Part shown: positions 61,001 to 64,000 of the stretch, piece after piece | How the letters are laid out: every line of letters begins with the position of its first letter | Position numbering within the stretch: the stretch's first letter is position 1 | Origin: Norana najaformis | Lineage: Eukaryota; Annelida; Clitellata; Crassiclitellata; Hormogastridae | Direction: 5' to 3' | Assembly: GCA_964023275.1 (NCBI GenBank) | Contig: OZ029917.1 | Location: 23,236,488-23,300,487 of the forward strand | DNA: 64,000 bases | Notes under the pieces: generated by a model | Seen by the model: the letters and a program-made list of their open reading frames with translations, nothing else | Databases searched by the model: none | Told to the model about the DNA's origin: nothing | Translations under genes and position numbers: made by a program

Positions 61001-63282
61001 AAGTTTTTGGGCCGGCATAGCCTCCCCTTGTTTTGGCTTGTACATCTTTGTGCATCTTAAGGTTAAGAATAATGGAGTATTCCAGAAAGCAGGTGCCCAT
61101 GACAGAAGCCAGAAGAGCAGGAATAGCACATGAGGCCATCCAGCAAAAATTCTGAACCTTCAGCTTTGATTAGCAGGGAAACTTGGAGCTATTATAATAA
61201 TTAGCCTGGATTACAGTAATAATAATAATAATAATAATAATAAATCAGTATAAATAATTGTTATGATATTATTAATTTATGAACCAGGACTAATCAGTTA
61301 CTTGCAGCCACCCCATCCATTGTGCACTCCTACCATGAGAACTGCCATAGATGCAGAAGCAATTGATAAGTGTTCCATTCCTGCAAACAATCGCTGACAC
61401 CCTGATCCACACTGGTTATTTCTTTAGCCGTTCTTCTCGTGACAACATTCGTTATTAGTTATTGCCAAAAGCGTGAGAACGACCGACTTCCACTGCACAG
61501 CTACATCGAAAGATACTACGCAATTTAGACAATCAATCTCTGTGTGCATCTATGCATCCAGCACAGCAATAGACAGTAGCCTGTGATGAGATCGAACGCC
61601 GAGATCTAGTCACCGATAAAACACCCCGGGAGTCTCGCACCAGCCACCAGACAAATCATGTTCAGCAGACCATTATGCTGTTAACAGCCGAAGCTGATTG
61701 TGCTTCCTTGTGTATAATAAACCCAATCGGGGCTGCTGTTAAAGCCGTTCCTCGACCCAAACGCATCACTTCGTCGCAGGAACCAGTCTATAATACGAAG
61801 CTAATTGTGTGGAGAAACTGAGAGATCGAACAAATTTGCACGGAATTTGGTCCGTGTAATTTTCCATTTCATCTGTGCTTCTTCGGCAAGGCATCTTAGT
61901 TCCGCCAAGAAACGTGCATAGAAGCGCTTAGATCTGGCCACACGAAATCAGTACCTTGCCAAATTACCGTCTGCAAAAATTACTTTTGTTCTGATTGACA
62001 GCTTTGATAAGAGGAAAACGGAAGCTAAAACCCCTCATGGAAGACGCCTTTGGCTGGCTTGCAGCTGCTAACTTCAATATAACAGACAGCAATAATTACA
62101 AAGGAACTAATTAAATTGTTCTTCTAGCTTTTCTTCGTGAATATTTCCTGTACATTCAAACAATTTCCAAAGGCTCGGTTGATTATTTTGTGATAAAAGT
62201 GTACATTTATAATTATAGAGAAAACAATCAAAATGAATGACATTTGGATACCAACAGCATTGCATGTCTTTTAGAATTTGACTAGTTTCCACAGAATAAA
62301 GATTTTACTCAAATTAAAATTCCAAAACTCGTCCAAACCACGATATAAAGAGTTGCTAACCAAATGACAATGCCACATAACATCACTGTCTACCTGTACG
62401 TACACAAGCTCTTGCACATACACACATAAAATCCAAGTTGCATTCATTCCACTGACTGCCCATCATGCAAAGAATCGAGTTTATAATCTGTTTTACAGTT
62501 TACAAGATACAGGGTGTTACATTTAAATCAGCCAATCAGTCTCTGCTCCATGCTCACTTTTCATACCAACAAACATTGCACTCGATCGATCAATGGACTC
62601 TTGTTGAGCAGTGTTAGGCTCTCGGGCATTCTAGGTGAATGGTCAGAAGCTTTAGAATTTACTGCCCATATCTGTGCATTCTGTCTGTTCTTTAATATCA
62701 TTCAGGTCTAAACTTGAGATTCTTCTATTTCAACTTTCTTACATACAGTAGCCTGACTTCTGTTTTCCCTAACTCATAGAATTTTGCTTGAACTTTCCAC
62801 TGGATTACGATTTCTGATTACAGTTTCACTTGAAGCGACCATTGATTGGTGCCTTGCACATTAAGATAATGGTTCTACAAAAGTCACTATACTAGATTGT
62901 GTTAGATCAAGAGACCTACTTATGAGACCTGCTTAATCACTGTTCTTTTCCACTTACTTTTACATGGCATTATTTTAATTTTTAGTTCATCCCATAATAT
63001 TCTGAGCCTTTCTGTTGAAAAATGTTATCAACTGGCTTGTAACATAATCATGTGCATCATTACTAACAAAGAAGCTCTGCTAACACTTGGGACGATCTTG
63101 GCAGTTGGTACCAATTCTGGCACCTATTAACTCACCTGTGTACAGCAGAAGTGCATCAGTTTGGTTGGTTCTGAACCAGAAGCTGTAGTAGTCACTGTTA
63201 TAGAGTACAGACGCCCAGCCTTCTTTCAGGTCGTAGCCAATAAATCCATTGCCAAACAGACTCACAATGCTCAGCGGCTTTT
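15304..63282 (-). CDS. NRXN: alpha-neurexin, 3' part of gene (18 exons, LNS2 to C-terminus)
   Basis: Neurexins are presynaptic type I membrane receptors that bind neuroligins, LRRTMs and cerebellins. Eighteen minus-strand exons were joined by matching splice signals and phase. They total 4067 bp, which after two leading bases is exactly 1355 codons including the stop. Domains in order are LNS2, LNS3, EGF-B, LNS4, LNS5, EGF-C, LNS6, stalk, one TM helix and a cytoplasmic tail ending KEWYV, close to the vertebrate KEYYV PDZ ligand. LNS signature motifs recur as FDDNQWH, VDDGAWH, INDNSWH and VNDHHYH. The signal peptide, LNS1 and EGF-A are missing and should lie upstream, beyond position 64000. 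The largest intron (42557-59376, 16.8 kb) is full of transposons. Donors are often weak: GTAACA, GTAACT, GTTTGG, GTTGGT, GTTACC and one GC. Identity is very secure; exon edges rest on homology and phase, without transcripts. Confidence 0.96.
15968..16874 (-). other. neurexin intron (stalk)
   Basis: A 907-base intron with no recognisable element. The open stretch at 16141-16380 has no family resemblance. Confidence 0.6.
16875..17044 (-). CDS. NRXN: neurexin exon: stalk
   Basis: Acceptor ttttctag, donor ATCTC/gtaaat, 170 bp. It reads ASSVKEATSDEIFSGESS, then HYEDLDSNCIHSITKSDV, in phase 0 in and 2 out. It is acidic and Ser-rich, like the O-glycosylated stalk of other neurexins. Phase and position link the two flanking exons in one frame. 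Support is from gene structure only. Confidence 0.72.
17158..17315. repeat. short direct duplication in an intron
   Basis: The run aggattttccctttgtatct plus ggaaaatgtat occurs at about 17162 and again at about 17281, about 119 bases apart and nearly identical. It lies between the two stalk exons. Confidence 0.85.
17451..17529 (-). CDS. NRXN: neurexin exon: stalk
   Basis: Acceptor ctttgcag, donor CACAG/gtaaag, 79 bp. It encodes YYITTSVAVPLQKNSTEAKI then FEQDSQ, a juxtamembrane stalk segment with one N-glycosylation sequon (NST). Stalks are poorly conserved, so it is supported by splice sites and phase (2 in, 0 out) and not by sequence match. Confidence 0.75.
17942..18053 (-). CDS. NRXN: neurexin exon: LNS6 end and start of stalk
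   Basis: Acceptor tttcag, donor CACAG/gtacaa, 112 bp. It reads GLVINSLRILDLAAEGDNRV, then TVEGDIQLDVKPPKFP, matching [20 protein letters not shown] and GNVRLVGEVP. It has no ATG and lies next to the hAT element at 18236. Phase 1 in, 2 out. Confidence 0.92.
18236..20306 (+). mobile_element. hAT DNA transposon, internally deleted, carrying a LINE fragment
   Basis: Ends are CAGGCCCGGCCTTA on the left and, inverted, CAGACCCAGCCTTA on the right. They are flanked by 8-base duplications gttgaaag (18228-18235) and ggtgaaag (20307-20314), 7 of 8 matching, as expected for hAT. The plus strand keeps the C-terminal dimerisation domain: LAEELQLLSSIIPAV (about 19010), then VPVTVVSGFFSKLKLIKTY and RSTMLQERLTNLAILSTEND (19155-19290). 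It resumes after the LINE at 19912 with NELIADFASIKARKI. The DDE core is missing. It lies in the neurexin intron 18054-21514. Confidence 0.88.
19298..19912 (+). mobile_element. LINE ORF2 C-terminal fragment nested in the hAT element
   Basis: The plus strand reads LRKCQRIQNSLARVVLRA, then LLNQLHWLPVEFRIIFKLAC and PPRSLRSSGTGLLAEPRCR, the typical C-terminus of CR1/L2-type reverse transcriptase proteins. It ends in an (AAT)n tail at 19866-19912. The hAT frame (ENDVANDLDY, then NELIADF) is split by it. Confidence 0.88.
20310..21136 (+). mobile_element. LINE fragment, CR1/L2-type, with short-repeat tail
   Basis: It reads HVTFLALFDMSAVLDATDHD, an RT motif region, then FAGLAPSRIIQLQSVLN and EELHWLPIAKM, then decayed C-terminal sequence, and ends aattacaattacaatga. 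Order and tail match the LINE at 47937-49712. The central RT part is deleted. Its 5' end abuts the hAT target duplication. Confidence 0.85.
21278..21362. mobile_element. small palindromic MITE-like repeat
   Basis: It contains ggtccacattgtgctactgg and tggcccacatgggcccaac. The outer arms (agtcatgttcaccgggccc and, inverted, agtcacatttgttgggccc) pair imperfectly. The centre resembles the palindrome at 59591-59686 (ctggtggccagctatgggcc). Confidence 0.55.
21515..21619 (-). CDS. NRXN: neurexin exon: LNS6, after SS4
   Basis: Acceptor atattgtag, donor GGCAG/gtagca, 105 bp. It encodes GDQLSMFNSQAKLYVGGS, then YRPFKGTMA, matching RQLTIFNSQATIIIGG and FQGQLSG. The motif FNSQA is identical to vertebrate neurexins. 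Phase 1 on both sides. Confidence 0.94.
21620..23099 (-). other. neurexin intron at splice site 4
   Basis: This 1.5-kb intron sits where vertebrate neurexins have the 30-residue SS4 cassette. I looked on the minus strand for an exon resembling ERLAIARQRIPYRLGR and found none. Plus-strand open stretches at 21730-22662 look like a decayed element, but I recognise no domain. Confidence 0.5.
23100..23271 (-). CDS. NRXN: neurexin exon: LNS6, middle, ending at SS4
   Basis: Acceptor cattgtag, 172 bp. It encodes IDGSVFVTYNLGLGDHRV, then VNDHHYHIIRFTRLGANASL and QVDDQPTISYYPQ. The family motif RFTRxGxNAxLQVD is conserved. The exon stops right after the YPxG position, which is splice site 4 in vertebrates. 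The donor CAAG/gttacc is weak, as would suit regulated splicing. I found no recognisable SS4 cassette in the next intron. Confidence 0.94.
23562..23690 (+). mobile_element. copy of the same LINE 3'-end/SINE family
   Basis: It shares ggatcttgacctggaactg, tgcctatcggttttgttttg, a 'gagcacctgtgattaagct' segment and tagaaatctcgag with the copies at 7628-7841 and 50044-50180. The short-repeat tail is lost. It lies in the neurexin intron between the two 5' exons of LNS6. Confidence 0.75.
23804..23982 (-). CDS. NRXN: neurexin exon: LNS6, first part
   Basis: Acceptor catttcag, donor GAATTG/gtaaat, 179 bp. It encodes AYSFGKNGGTISFKF, then DLVAFGISTQQTDAILLHLL and DFLEFEL, the start of LNS6. In other animals this is the domain that carries neuroligin and cerebellin binding in both alpha and beta forms. 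Phase 1 in, 0 out. Confidence 0.94.
23983..25288 (-). other. neurexin intron before LNS6
   Basis: No element is firmly recognised. Minus-strand open stretches at 23991-24320 are in a Cys/Leu-rich frame without family resemblance. In vertebrates a beta-neurexin first exon precedes LNS6. I found no clear equivalent here. Confidence 0.45.
25289..25405 (-). CDS. NRXN: neurexin exon: EGF-C
   Basis: Acceptor ctaatag, donor GAAG/gtgagt, 117 bp. A single EGF-like module with six cysteines: ECRPERCHNRGVC, then WDSISCDC, then LTSFTGPTC. It matches the third neurexin EGF repeat (SNQGVC...DGFSCDCSMTSFSGPLC). Phase 1 on both sides makes it a symmetrical module. Confidence 0.95.
25720..25852 (-). CDS. NRXN: neurexin exon: LNS5, last strands
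   Basis: Acceptor gctatag, donor CAGAG/gttggt, 133 bp. It encodes RHGFQGCLSAIDFGAG, then FDLLETG and KSSCR, corresponding to EGFQGCLASVDLNG and the linker into EGF-C. It has no ATG and is short, so it is easily missed by simple ORF search. Phase 0 in and phase 1 out fit both neighbours. Confidence 0.9.
26474..26803 (-). CDS. NRXN: neurexin exon: LNS5
   Basis: Acceptor ttttttag, 330 bp in phase 0 to 0. It encodes IKTTQSDGLIMYSG, FFAIELSVGHLVYIYDVGFG, then INDNSWHDIAIL and ELYVGGVSQELYNLFPRQ, the bulk of LNS5. The chosen donor CAG/gttttgg-like (GTTTGG) is weak but gives the family's exact spacing to the next exon. A GTAAAA 15 bases further on is also in phase and would add five residues (VWLFV). 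Confidence 0.92.
27423..28570 (+). mobile_element. decayed transposon-like coding region in a neurexin intron
   Basis: The plus strand has broken open frames over about 1.1 kb. The clearest part (27835-28020) reads ALVVHWNGKQMPDITG and then SSVGAEQLFGVPKL. I recall this pairing (VHWDGK...LTG, then EQLLGVPKL) from uncharacterised multi-copy proteins of invertebrate genomes that behave like transposon products. The superfamily is not known to me. Several stops and frameshifts break it. Confidence 0.5.
28652..29013 (-). CDS. NRXN: neurexin exon: LNS4 end and LNS5 start
   Basis: Acceptor tttgtag, donor TTTCGG/gtaggt, 362 bp. It encodes GLEVLHLDTLEVG, a polar loop of about 30 residues rich in Ser, Arg and Lys (SNRSASDSVSKRGRS), then VSFVGLMQQLVFNGKEFFEM, which closes LNS4. 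It ends with strands opening LNS5 (FPAYLIATVKIMPTFVLYFR). The polar loop is longer than the equivalent loop in vertebrate neurexins. Confidence 0.92.
29160..29312 (+). mobile_element. LINE ORF2 C-terminus relic
   Basis: One frame reads HKFFSATVLDLWNSLDDST then TSVKKKLGR and a stop, matching the usual last residues of LINE ORF2 proteins (FFSxRVxxLWNSLP...VxxFKxxLD). It lies in the neurexin intron 29014-31049. Confidence 0.7.
29420..29690. repeat. pyrimidine-rich low-complexity tract
   Basis: About 270 bases of mostly C and T (tctcccac, ccttcccacgactcctctcc and similar) on the plus strand. No coding sense is seen. Confidence 0.8.
30113..30215 (-). mobile_element. LINE 3'-end copy (family with cttgaagcgaccattgattgg)
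   Basis: Read on the minus strand: cttgaagcagccattgattg, atgccttgggcattatgata, then tagaagtc. The same 3' end is seen at 32142, 42765-42845, 44088 and 62832. Confidence 0.7.
31050..31158 (-). CDS. NRXN: neurexin exon: LNS4, middle (possible alternative first exon)
   Basis: Acceptor tttttgcag, donor AAAAG/gtaaat, 109 bp, phase 0 to 1. It encodes SLLGERLVDDGAWHTAFVDL, the NDNEWHTV region of LNS4. The same frame stays open upstream of the acceptor to an ATG at 31209. That ATG directly follows an in-frame TGA, and the added 17 residues are hydrophobic (MQMALCARLLWFVLFLQ), like a signal peptide. The upstream DNA is CpG-dense. Either this is the polypyrimidine tract read by chance, or the exon also serves as a first exon of a short isoform. 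Confidence 0.88.
31160..31720 (-). promoter_or_regulatory. CpG-dense block, candidate internal neurexin promoter
   Basis: CpG dinucleotides are dense (for example gacgaacgtcgtcggaaaac and ccgtccgtccggcttgg), while the flanking introns are CpG-poor. The block lies immediately upstream, on the gene strand, of the exon at 31050-31158. It ends at an ATG (31209) that opens an in-frame hydrophobic leader. It resembles the internal promoters that give short neurexins in vertebrates, although those lie at LNS6. No TATA box is seen. Confidence 0.4.
33317..33445. repeat. (GAT/GAC)n trinucleotide repeat
   Basis: Runs of gatgatgat with gac and aat variants. The reverse frames give poly-Ser and His-rich peptides, which are not coding. 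Confidence 0.95.
34209..34426 (-). CDS. NRXN: neurexin exon: LNS4, first part
   Basis: Acceptor gtttaag, donor TTCAAA/gtaagt, 218 bp. It is not an ATG-started ORF but reads without stop as TTVVRFDGTQYYW, then FSISVRFRTSHSTCLLLAL, then LLLEYGRLRLDMKSG. This matches the ATVLSYDG...SLRFRSQRAYGIL start of LNS4. It ends in phase 0 at the place of vertebrate splice site 3 (SS3). Confidence 0.9.
34510..35116. mobile_element. non-autonomous hAT-type element with perfect 8-bp target duplication
   Basis: Left end cggagagtgacatgggg, right end inverted aagggagtgacacgg. Both flanks carry gtagcagt (34502-34509 and 35117-35124), an exact 8-bp duplication as made by hAT transposases. The right half is full of ggtaataccgc / gcggtaaccacgg motifs, common in hAT subterminal regions. 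There is no ORF. It lies in the neurexin intron between LNS4 and EGF-B exons. Confidence 0.78.
34800..34842. repeat. (AAGT)n / (CAGT)n microsatellite
   Basis: Six aagt-type units followed by six cagt-type units, inside the hAT-type element. Confidence 0.95.
35125..37362 (-). other. neurexin intron, mostly unrecognised
   Basis: AT-rich. The only clear signal is a tRNA-type B box (GGGGTTCGAATCCTGG on the minus strand, about 37288-37303), probably a SINE relic related to the one near 40680-40790. Nothing else is supported. Confidence 0.5.
37363..37905 (-). CDS. NRXN: neurexin exon: LNS3 and EGF-B
   Basis: Acceptor attgcag, donor CAGG/gtatgt, 543 bp, phase 1 to 1. This largest internal exon encodes most of LNS3 (LYLVISTESKAKMLRLS, CRIYLGGGISSS, HGFVGCVRDLLLN) and the whole EGF-B module with six cysteines (LCTNYPCLHGGVC, then WNRFVCDC, then GFWGPVC). 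LNS3 carries LHDGTPHRV where other LNS domains have NDNxWH. Its GC content is clearly above that of the surrounding introns. A tRNA-like SINE relic lies just past the donor. Confidence 0.95.
37906..38733 (-). other. neurexin intron (the GC-AG intron)
   Basis: An 828-base intron beginning GCAAGT (minus strand) and ending ttgcag. No element is recognised in it. Confidence 0.7.
38734..39031 (-). CDS. NRXN: neurexin exon: LNS2 end and LNS3 start; GC donor
   Basis: Acceptor atgagcag. It encodes AVYQADGLTLDL, then the cysteine that closes LNS2, then PVTFTTEESVLELPEWN, the start of LNS3, and FGLQMLKG. The donor is AAAG/GCAAGT, a GC-AG intron. Joining here gives MLKGYLYLV in frame, matching the MLDGHLYLL of other neurexins. 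The only close GT (four bases further on) would break the frame of the next exon. Confidence 0.93.
40670..40790 (-). mobile_element. tRNA-derived SINE relic
   Basis: On the minus strand: CGACCTGGGTTCAAAACCC (B box), then catgtgaaattgacatagat. The relic near 37265-37303 shares the B box and the following tgtgaaattg. The A-box part is decayed. Confidence 0.5.
41288..41370 (+). repeat. short dispersed repeat, copy 2
   Basis: Second copy of the repeat at 12425-12500, in the same orientation, inside the neurexin intron 39032-42397. Confidence 0.6.
42398..42556 (-). CDS. NRXN: neurexin exon: LNS2, last strands
   Basis: Acceptor gtgacag, donor AACAG/gtaact, 53 whole codons. It encodes VTVEVDNQVKKTG and FLGGISSDVNLPGS, then FLQGCIKQ, equivalent to the FYVGG...MGCLKE end of LNS2 with its C-terminal cysteine. 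The frame reads on into the intron (VTFNTTIIDL), which could mimic coding, but the next exon supplies the homologous stretch AVYQADGLTLDL, so the donor at 42397 is preferred. Confidence 0.92.
42765..42845 (-). mobile_element. LINE 3'-end copy (same family as 30113)
   Basis: Read on the minus strand: cttgaattgcccactgattg, then cttgtgcactatgataatgg and cgctatagaagtc. Only the 3' end is present, consistent with 5' truncation. Confidence 0.7.
43107..43137. repeat. (CATA)n/(CA)n microsatellite
   Basis: Three cata units followed by about nine ca units. Confidence 0.9.
43400..44155 (+). mobile_element. LINE ORF2 C-terminus and 3' end, decayed
   Basis: It reads TLVSCQIDFCNSLFIGIAKR, then DLHKLQMVQ, with further C-terminal pieces in other frames (RALGRSQWLAQSFGIHC corresponds to the RAFSxxAPKLWN block). 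It ends with the family 3' end (gattggtgctttgcgcattg, then gataatggcgctacagaaat). The element is multiply frameshifted. Confidence 0.8.
45239..45456. mobile_element. hAT-type MITE, 218 bp, with perfect 8-bp target duplication
   Basis: Ends CAGAGGCCCGGGA and, inverted, CAGGGGCCCGGGA differ at one position. Both flanks carry tatgtaaa (45231-45238 and 45457-45464), an exact 8-bp duplication. CAG ends, TIR length and duplication length all fit hAT. It has no coding capacity. It lies in the 16.8-kb neurexin intron. Confidence 0.88.
45961..46022. repeat. (TA)n microsatellite
   Basis: About 30 TA units with one acatg interruption. Confidence 0.95.
46370..47936 (-). mobile_element. older LINE (LINE-B), 3' part: reverse transcriptase, multiply broken
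   Basis: Minus-strand pieces in order: FVNEKAITSFQLD, KIRKPWTTRALLKSCNKKS, then SCSSDVDGIDPQIGK, RVAKVIPIYKNGNK, SSYKTIRCGVPQGSTLGPFL, FAYDNNAFIS (degenerate F/YADD box) and ISVWFKANKLSLS, followed by TKLILFRSHH. These are linker and RT blocks of a non-LTR retrotransposon different from the CR1/L2-type copy beside it. Stops and frameshifts are frequent. The 5' continuation lies beyond the inserted LINE, at 49713-50030. Confidence 0.88.
47937..49712 (-). mobile_element. CR1/L2-type LINE (LINE-A), 5'-truncated, inserted in LINE-B
   Basis: A 475-codon open frame (49723-48296) carries RT blocks SNYRPISNLSFLSKLLER, ALYDVSAAFDTVDHSILLEG, GLPQGSVLAPLLYILYTADL and the catalytic VHQYADDTQAF (about residue 284). 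The C-terminal block follows in another frame (48290-48042: IGSAPSYLRDF, RSFAYVGPNSWNRLSREL), so one frameshift is present. The element ends in an attacaattacaattacaat tail at 47956-47937. It has the longest open frame of any LINE here and is likely the youngest. The endonuclease domain is absent. Confidence 0.92.
49713..50030 (-). mobile_element. LINE-B, 5' part: end of the endonuclease domain
   Basis: The minus strand reads IHPSITCPINAVYSS and, in another frame, TNNIFINILSDHQDSSVVIS then DISDH. This is the usual end of an apurinic-type endonuclease (IDNIF...SDISDHLP). It stops exactly where LINE-A begins; the linker and RT of LINE-B resume past position 47936. Confidence 0.75.
50044..50180 (+). 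mobile_element. copy of the same LINE 3'-end/SINE family
   Basis: It contains ggatcttgacctggaacc, tgcctatcgatttggttttg and gcgcctgtgaataagcttg, followed by gcagaaatcttgagattac and the tail attacaattatgattatg. It is the best-preserved of the three copies. Confidence 0.75.
50600..50840 (+). mobile_element. LINE ORF2 fragment
   Basis: One frame reads HLQAIQNALAHAVTITPKHH then HIIPVFNTSLAL, matching the KLQxIQNxLARAVTxTPKxxHITPVLxSLHWL block of LINE C-termini. Confidence 0.75.
50930..52575 (+). pseudogene. pogo/Tigger-type transposase pseudogene
   Basis: Plus-strand pieces in order match Tigger/jerky-like transposases: FKKQHGKFQINNFW, then ENENYHEDQIYSCDKAD (51390-51435, where the family has QIYNADETG), IFDDQFHNNFISAV, KALLLLYNCPAYPP-like at 51745-51790 (family DNCPAHP), LVSRDGKIQVLYL, KAWVRVKPQAIENCW, and a terminal KQQKITSYFSL-like end (the read is QQKITSYFSL). 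Many stops and frameshifts break it. Two catalytic Asp positions appear lost. No intact TIRs were identified. Confidence 0.85.
53545..54205. repeat. dispersed direct duplication of about 48 bp
   Basis: The run gactgggttatgcatgctgt, cagattatg, tacatgttgataaatgg occurs at about 53546-53593 and again at about 54159-54206, with one change. The copies bracket 560 bases that include the 51-bp tandem repeat. Confidence 0.85.
53931..54083. repeat. tandem repeat, 51 bp x 3
   Basis: The unit begins aattaccagtagtagatgtt and ends acgtcaaatgc. Copies start at 53931, 53982 and 54033 and are nearly identical. A partial unit precedes them. Each unit contains a TGACGTCA-like core (atgacgtcaaat). Confidence 0.95.
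55100..55620. promoter_or_regulatory. CpG-rich patch in the large neurexin intron
   Basis: CpG is elevated (gtccggtcagttgacggtca, ggtcatcgtatgcgacacca and similar) and a GC-box-like ggccccgcccacc occurs near 55340. Open frames exist on both strands, but none is recognised. It may be an internal promoter or an enhancer. This is inference only. Confidence 0.25.
55621..59376 (-). other. rest of the large neurexin intron, unrecognised
   Basis: A tRNA-like fragment may lie at 56165-56240 and a degenerate repeat with cagaac/cagtta motifs at 57540-57690. Open stretches such as 57698-57940 have no family resemblance. Nothing else is supported. Confidence 0.4.
59377..59546 (-). CDS. NRXN: neurexin exon: LNS2, middle part
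   Basis: The acceptor is cttgttag and the donor is GTGAG/gtaaca. It encodes LGSGVFEAEFRP and FDDNQWHRVILTRDSRE, the conserved core strands of LNS2. The exon ends in phase 0, exactly where vertebrate neurexins carry splice site 2 (the SS2 insert). The following intron is 16.8 kb. No obvious SS2 cassette was recognised in it, and the two flanking exons join in frame without one. Confidence 0.93.
59591..59686. mobile_element. 96-bp palindromic MITE-like element
   Basis: The ends ctaacagccacattcat (59591-59607) and atgaatgtggctgttag (59670-59686) are perfect 17-bp inverted repeats. The interior is also self-complementary (agctggcc / ggccagct, gggcc / ggccc). It sits 45 bases from the acceptor of the neurexin exon 59377-59546. 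A related palindrome is at 21278-21362. Confidence 0.8.
60640..61000 (+). mobile_element. LINE ORF2 C-terminal fragment
   Basis: The plus strand reads HLDYCNLLFTNIKSQ, then VPNSLARVIIDMPKYEYVTF, then YLHRLPIQQS and LMVYKALNC, matching LDYCNSLL...QNxLARVV...LHWLPVxxRI...VYKALN. It lies in the neurexin intron 59547-63135. Confidence 0.85.
61216..61243. repeat. (AAT)n microsatellite
   Basis: About nine taa units, possibly the tail of the preceding LINE fragment. Confidence 0.9.
61430..61990. promoter_or_regulatory. CpG-rich patch in a neurexin intron
   Basis: CpG is dense compared with the flanks (gatcgaacgccgagatctag, ttcctcgacccaaacgcatc and others). It is not coding in any recognisable way. 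A cis-regulatory role is inferred from base composition only. Confidence 0.25.
62440..62895 (+). mobile_element. LINE 3' end, decayed
   Basis: It parallels 43690-44150: actgactgcccatcatgcaa, ctcgggcattctaggtgaat and, at the end, cacttgaagcgaccattgat then tggtgccttgcacattaaga and taatggttctaca. The ORF2 C-terminus is broken by frameshifts. Confidence 0.75.
63136..63282 (-). CDS. NRXN: neurexin exon: LNS2, first part
   Basis: The acceptor is ctgtag and the donor is CACAG/gtgagt. The exon encodes SLFGNGFIGYDL near the start and FWFRTNQTDALLLYTG at the end, the first strands of the second laminin-G/LNS domain (vertebrate counterpart: ATFKG..YDLS..LLHTG). It starts with two bases of a split codon and ends with one base (G), completed by GA of the next exon. 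It is the most 5' neurexin exon I can find in the window. Confidence 0.9.
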
Positions 63283-64000
63283 CTACAGCATAGCAGAAAA
63301 ATCACCACAAGTGAGCCCCAGGCCATTCCTTATTCAATCATACATTTCATGAAATAAGATCATATAAAACGAAATTCAGCTAAATCAAAAAACAACAAAT
63401 TAAGTCTTATCAAATATGACACTCTATTGCATTTTATAACAGGTAAAAATCAGTTTTACCAGTGCATTAAAGCAGGGTTCTATATAATGTAATCACTACA
63501 TTCAAGCCAAAAGAAAAGAAATGACATCAAAACTAAACTAAAATAGCAAAACTGACCCCTCATATCTAAACCAATTTTCTAAACCAATTTCTCAGAAAGA
63601 TTTTTAAATAGGACATAATATTAAATTCACTCAAATGGGAATCTGTGAAGGATATTCAGTAGGCTAACTACTCTGGACATATGCAGAAAAACACTTCTTG
63701 AAGGATGTTAAGCAGTGCTTAAAAAGAAATGTTGAGTGCCCTATACAAATTATATATACCATTACATTACCTTATGCAGAAGTGTGCGCAATGCCCCAGA
63801 TTAGATGTCCTATTGTGAACAATATCATAAAGATGGATATATCTCAACATGCTGGGTGGTATGGTCTGTGGACACGATGTTGAAGAGCACAGTGACATTT
63901 ACCCACATTGAGCCCCAATGATACTTTACTGAGTGACAATCCACGGAATACCAGACCATCTAGGCCACTTATGCTTGATATCCTTTTGAAGAAAGTACTA
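63283..64000 (-). other. neurexin intron upstream of LNS2
   Basis: No EGF-A or LNS1 exon was found here on the minus strand. It is presumably intron that runs past the window edge. Confidence 0.6.

Noticed and set aside
60690..61139. Minus-strand 149-residue ORF
   Set aside because: Lies antisense to a recognisable LINE C-terminus; no neurexin or other domain.
1..64000. CRISPR arrays, operons, viral or toxin genes
   Set aside because: None seen; the repeats are microsatellites, tandem repeats or transposon copies.

Overview
The window is from the nuclear genome of an animal, most likely an invertebrate bilaterian. It is AT-rich and intron-rich, has GT-AG introns of 0.3 to 17 kb, and carries many decayed LINE, hAT and pogo/Tigger copies. 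No prokaryotic gene organisation is visible. I cannot name the species from sequence alone.

Main gene: positions 63282 down to 15304 (minus strand) hold the 3' three-quarters of an alpha-neurexin, a presynaptic adhesion receptor. I assembled 18 coding exons by hand from homology, splice signals and reading phase. Together they give 4067 bp, an unbroken frame of 1354 residues plus stop. Domain order is LNS2, LNS3, EGF-B, LNS4, LNS5, EGF-C, LNS6, a long Ser/Thr-rich stalk, one transmembrane helix, and a short tail ending KEWYV (PDZ ligand). The signal peptide, LNS1 and EGF-A must lie beyond position 64000. Introns fall at the positions of vertebrate alternative-splice sites SS2, SS3 and SS4.

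Second gene: positions 7134 to 5962 (minus) encode a 390-residue glycogen-targeting subunit of protein phosphatase 1 (PPP1R3 family), with an RVxF motif and a CBM21 domain. A CpG-dense block about 4 kb upstream (11030-11400) is its likely promoter. A decayed inverted partial copy of this coding exon lies at 7448-8012 and is split by a repeat insertion. Positions 138-706 (plus) may hold the last exons of an unidentified gene.

Mobile elements fill the intergenic DNA and introns. They include a hAT element (18236-20306) carrying a LINE fragment; two short hAT-type elements with perfect 8-bp target duplications (34510-35116 and 45239-45456); a young CR1/L2-type LINE inserted into an older LINE (46370-50030); a pogo/Tigger pseudogene (about 50930-52575); a 1.6-kb element with long inverted termini (9139-10745); and several LINE 3' ends and tRNA-like SINEs. 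CpG-dense patches inside neurexin introns, especially 31160-31700, are candidate internal promoters. I see no CRISPR, operon, virus or toxin gene.
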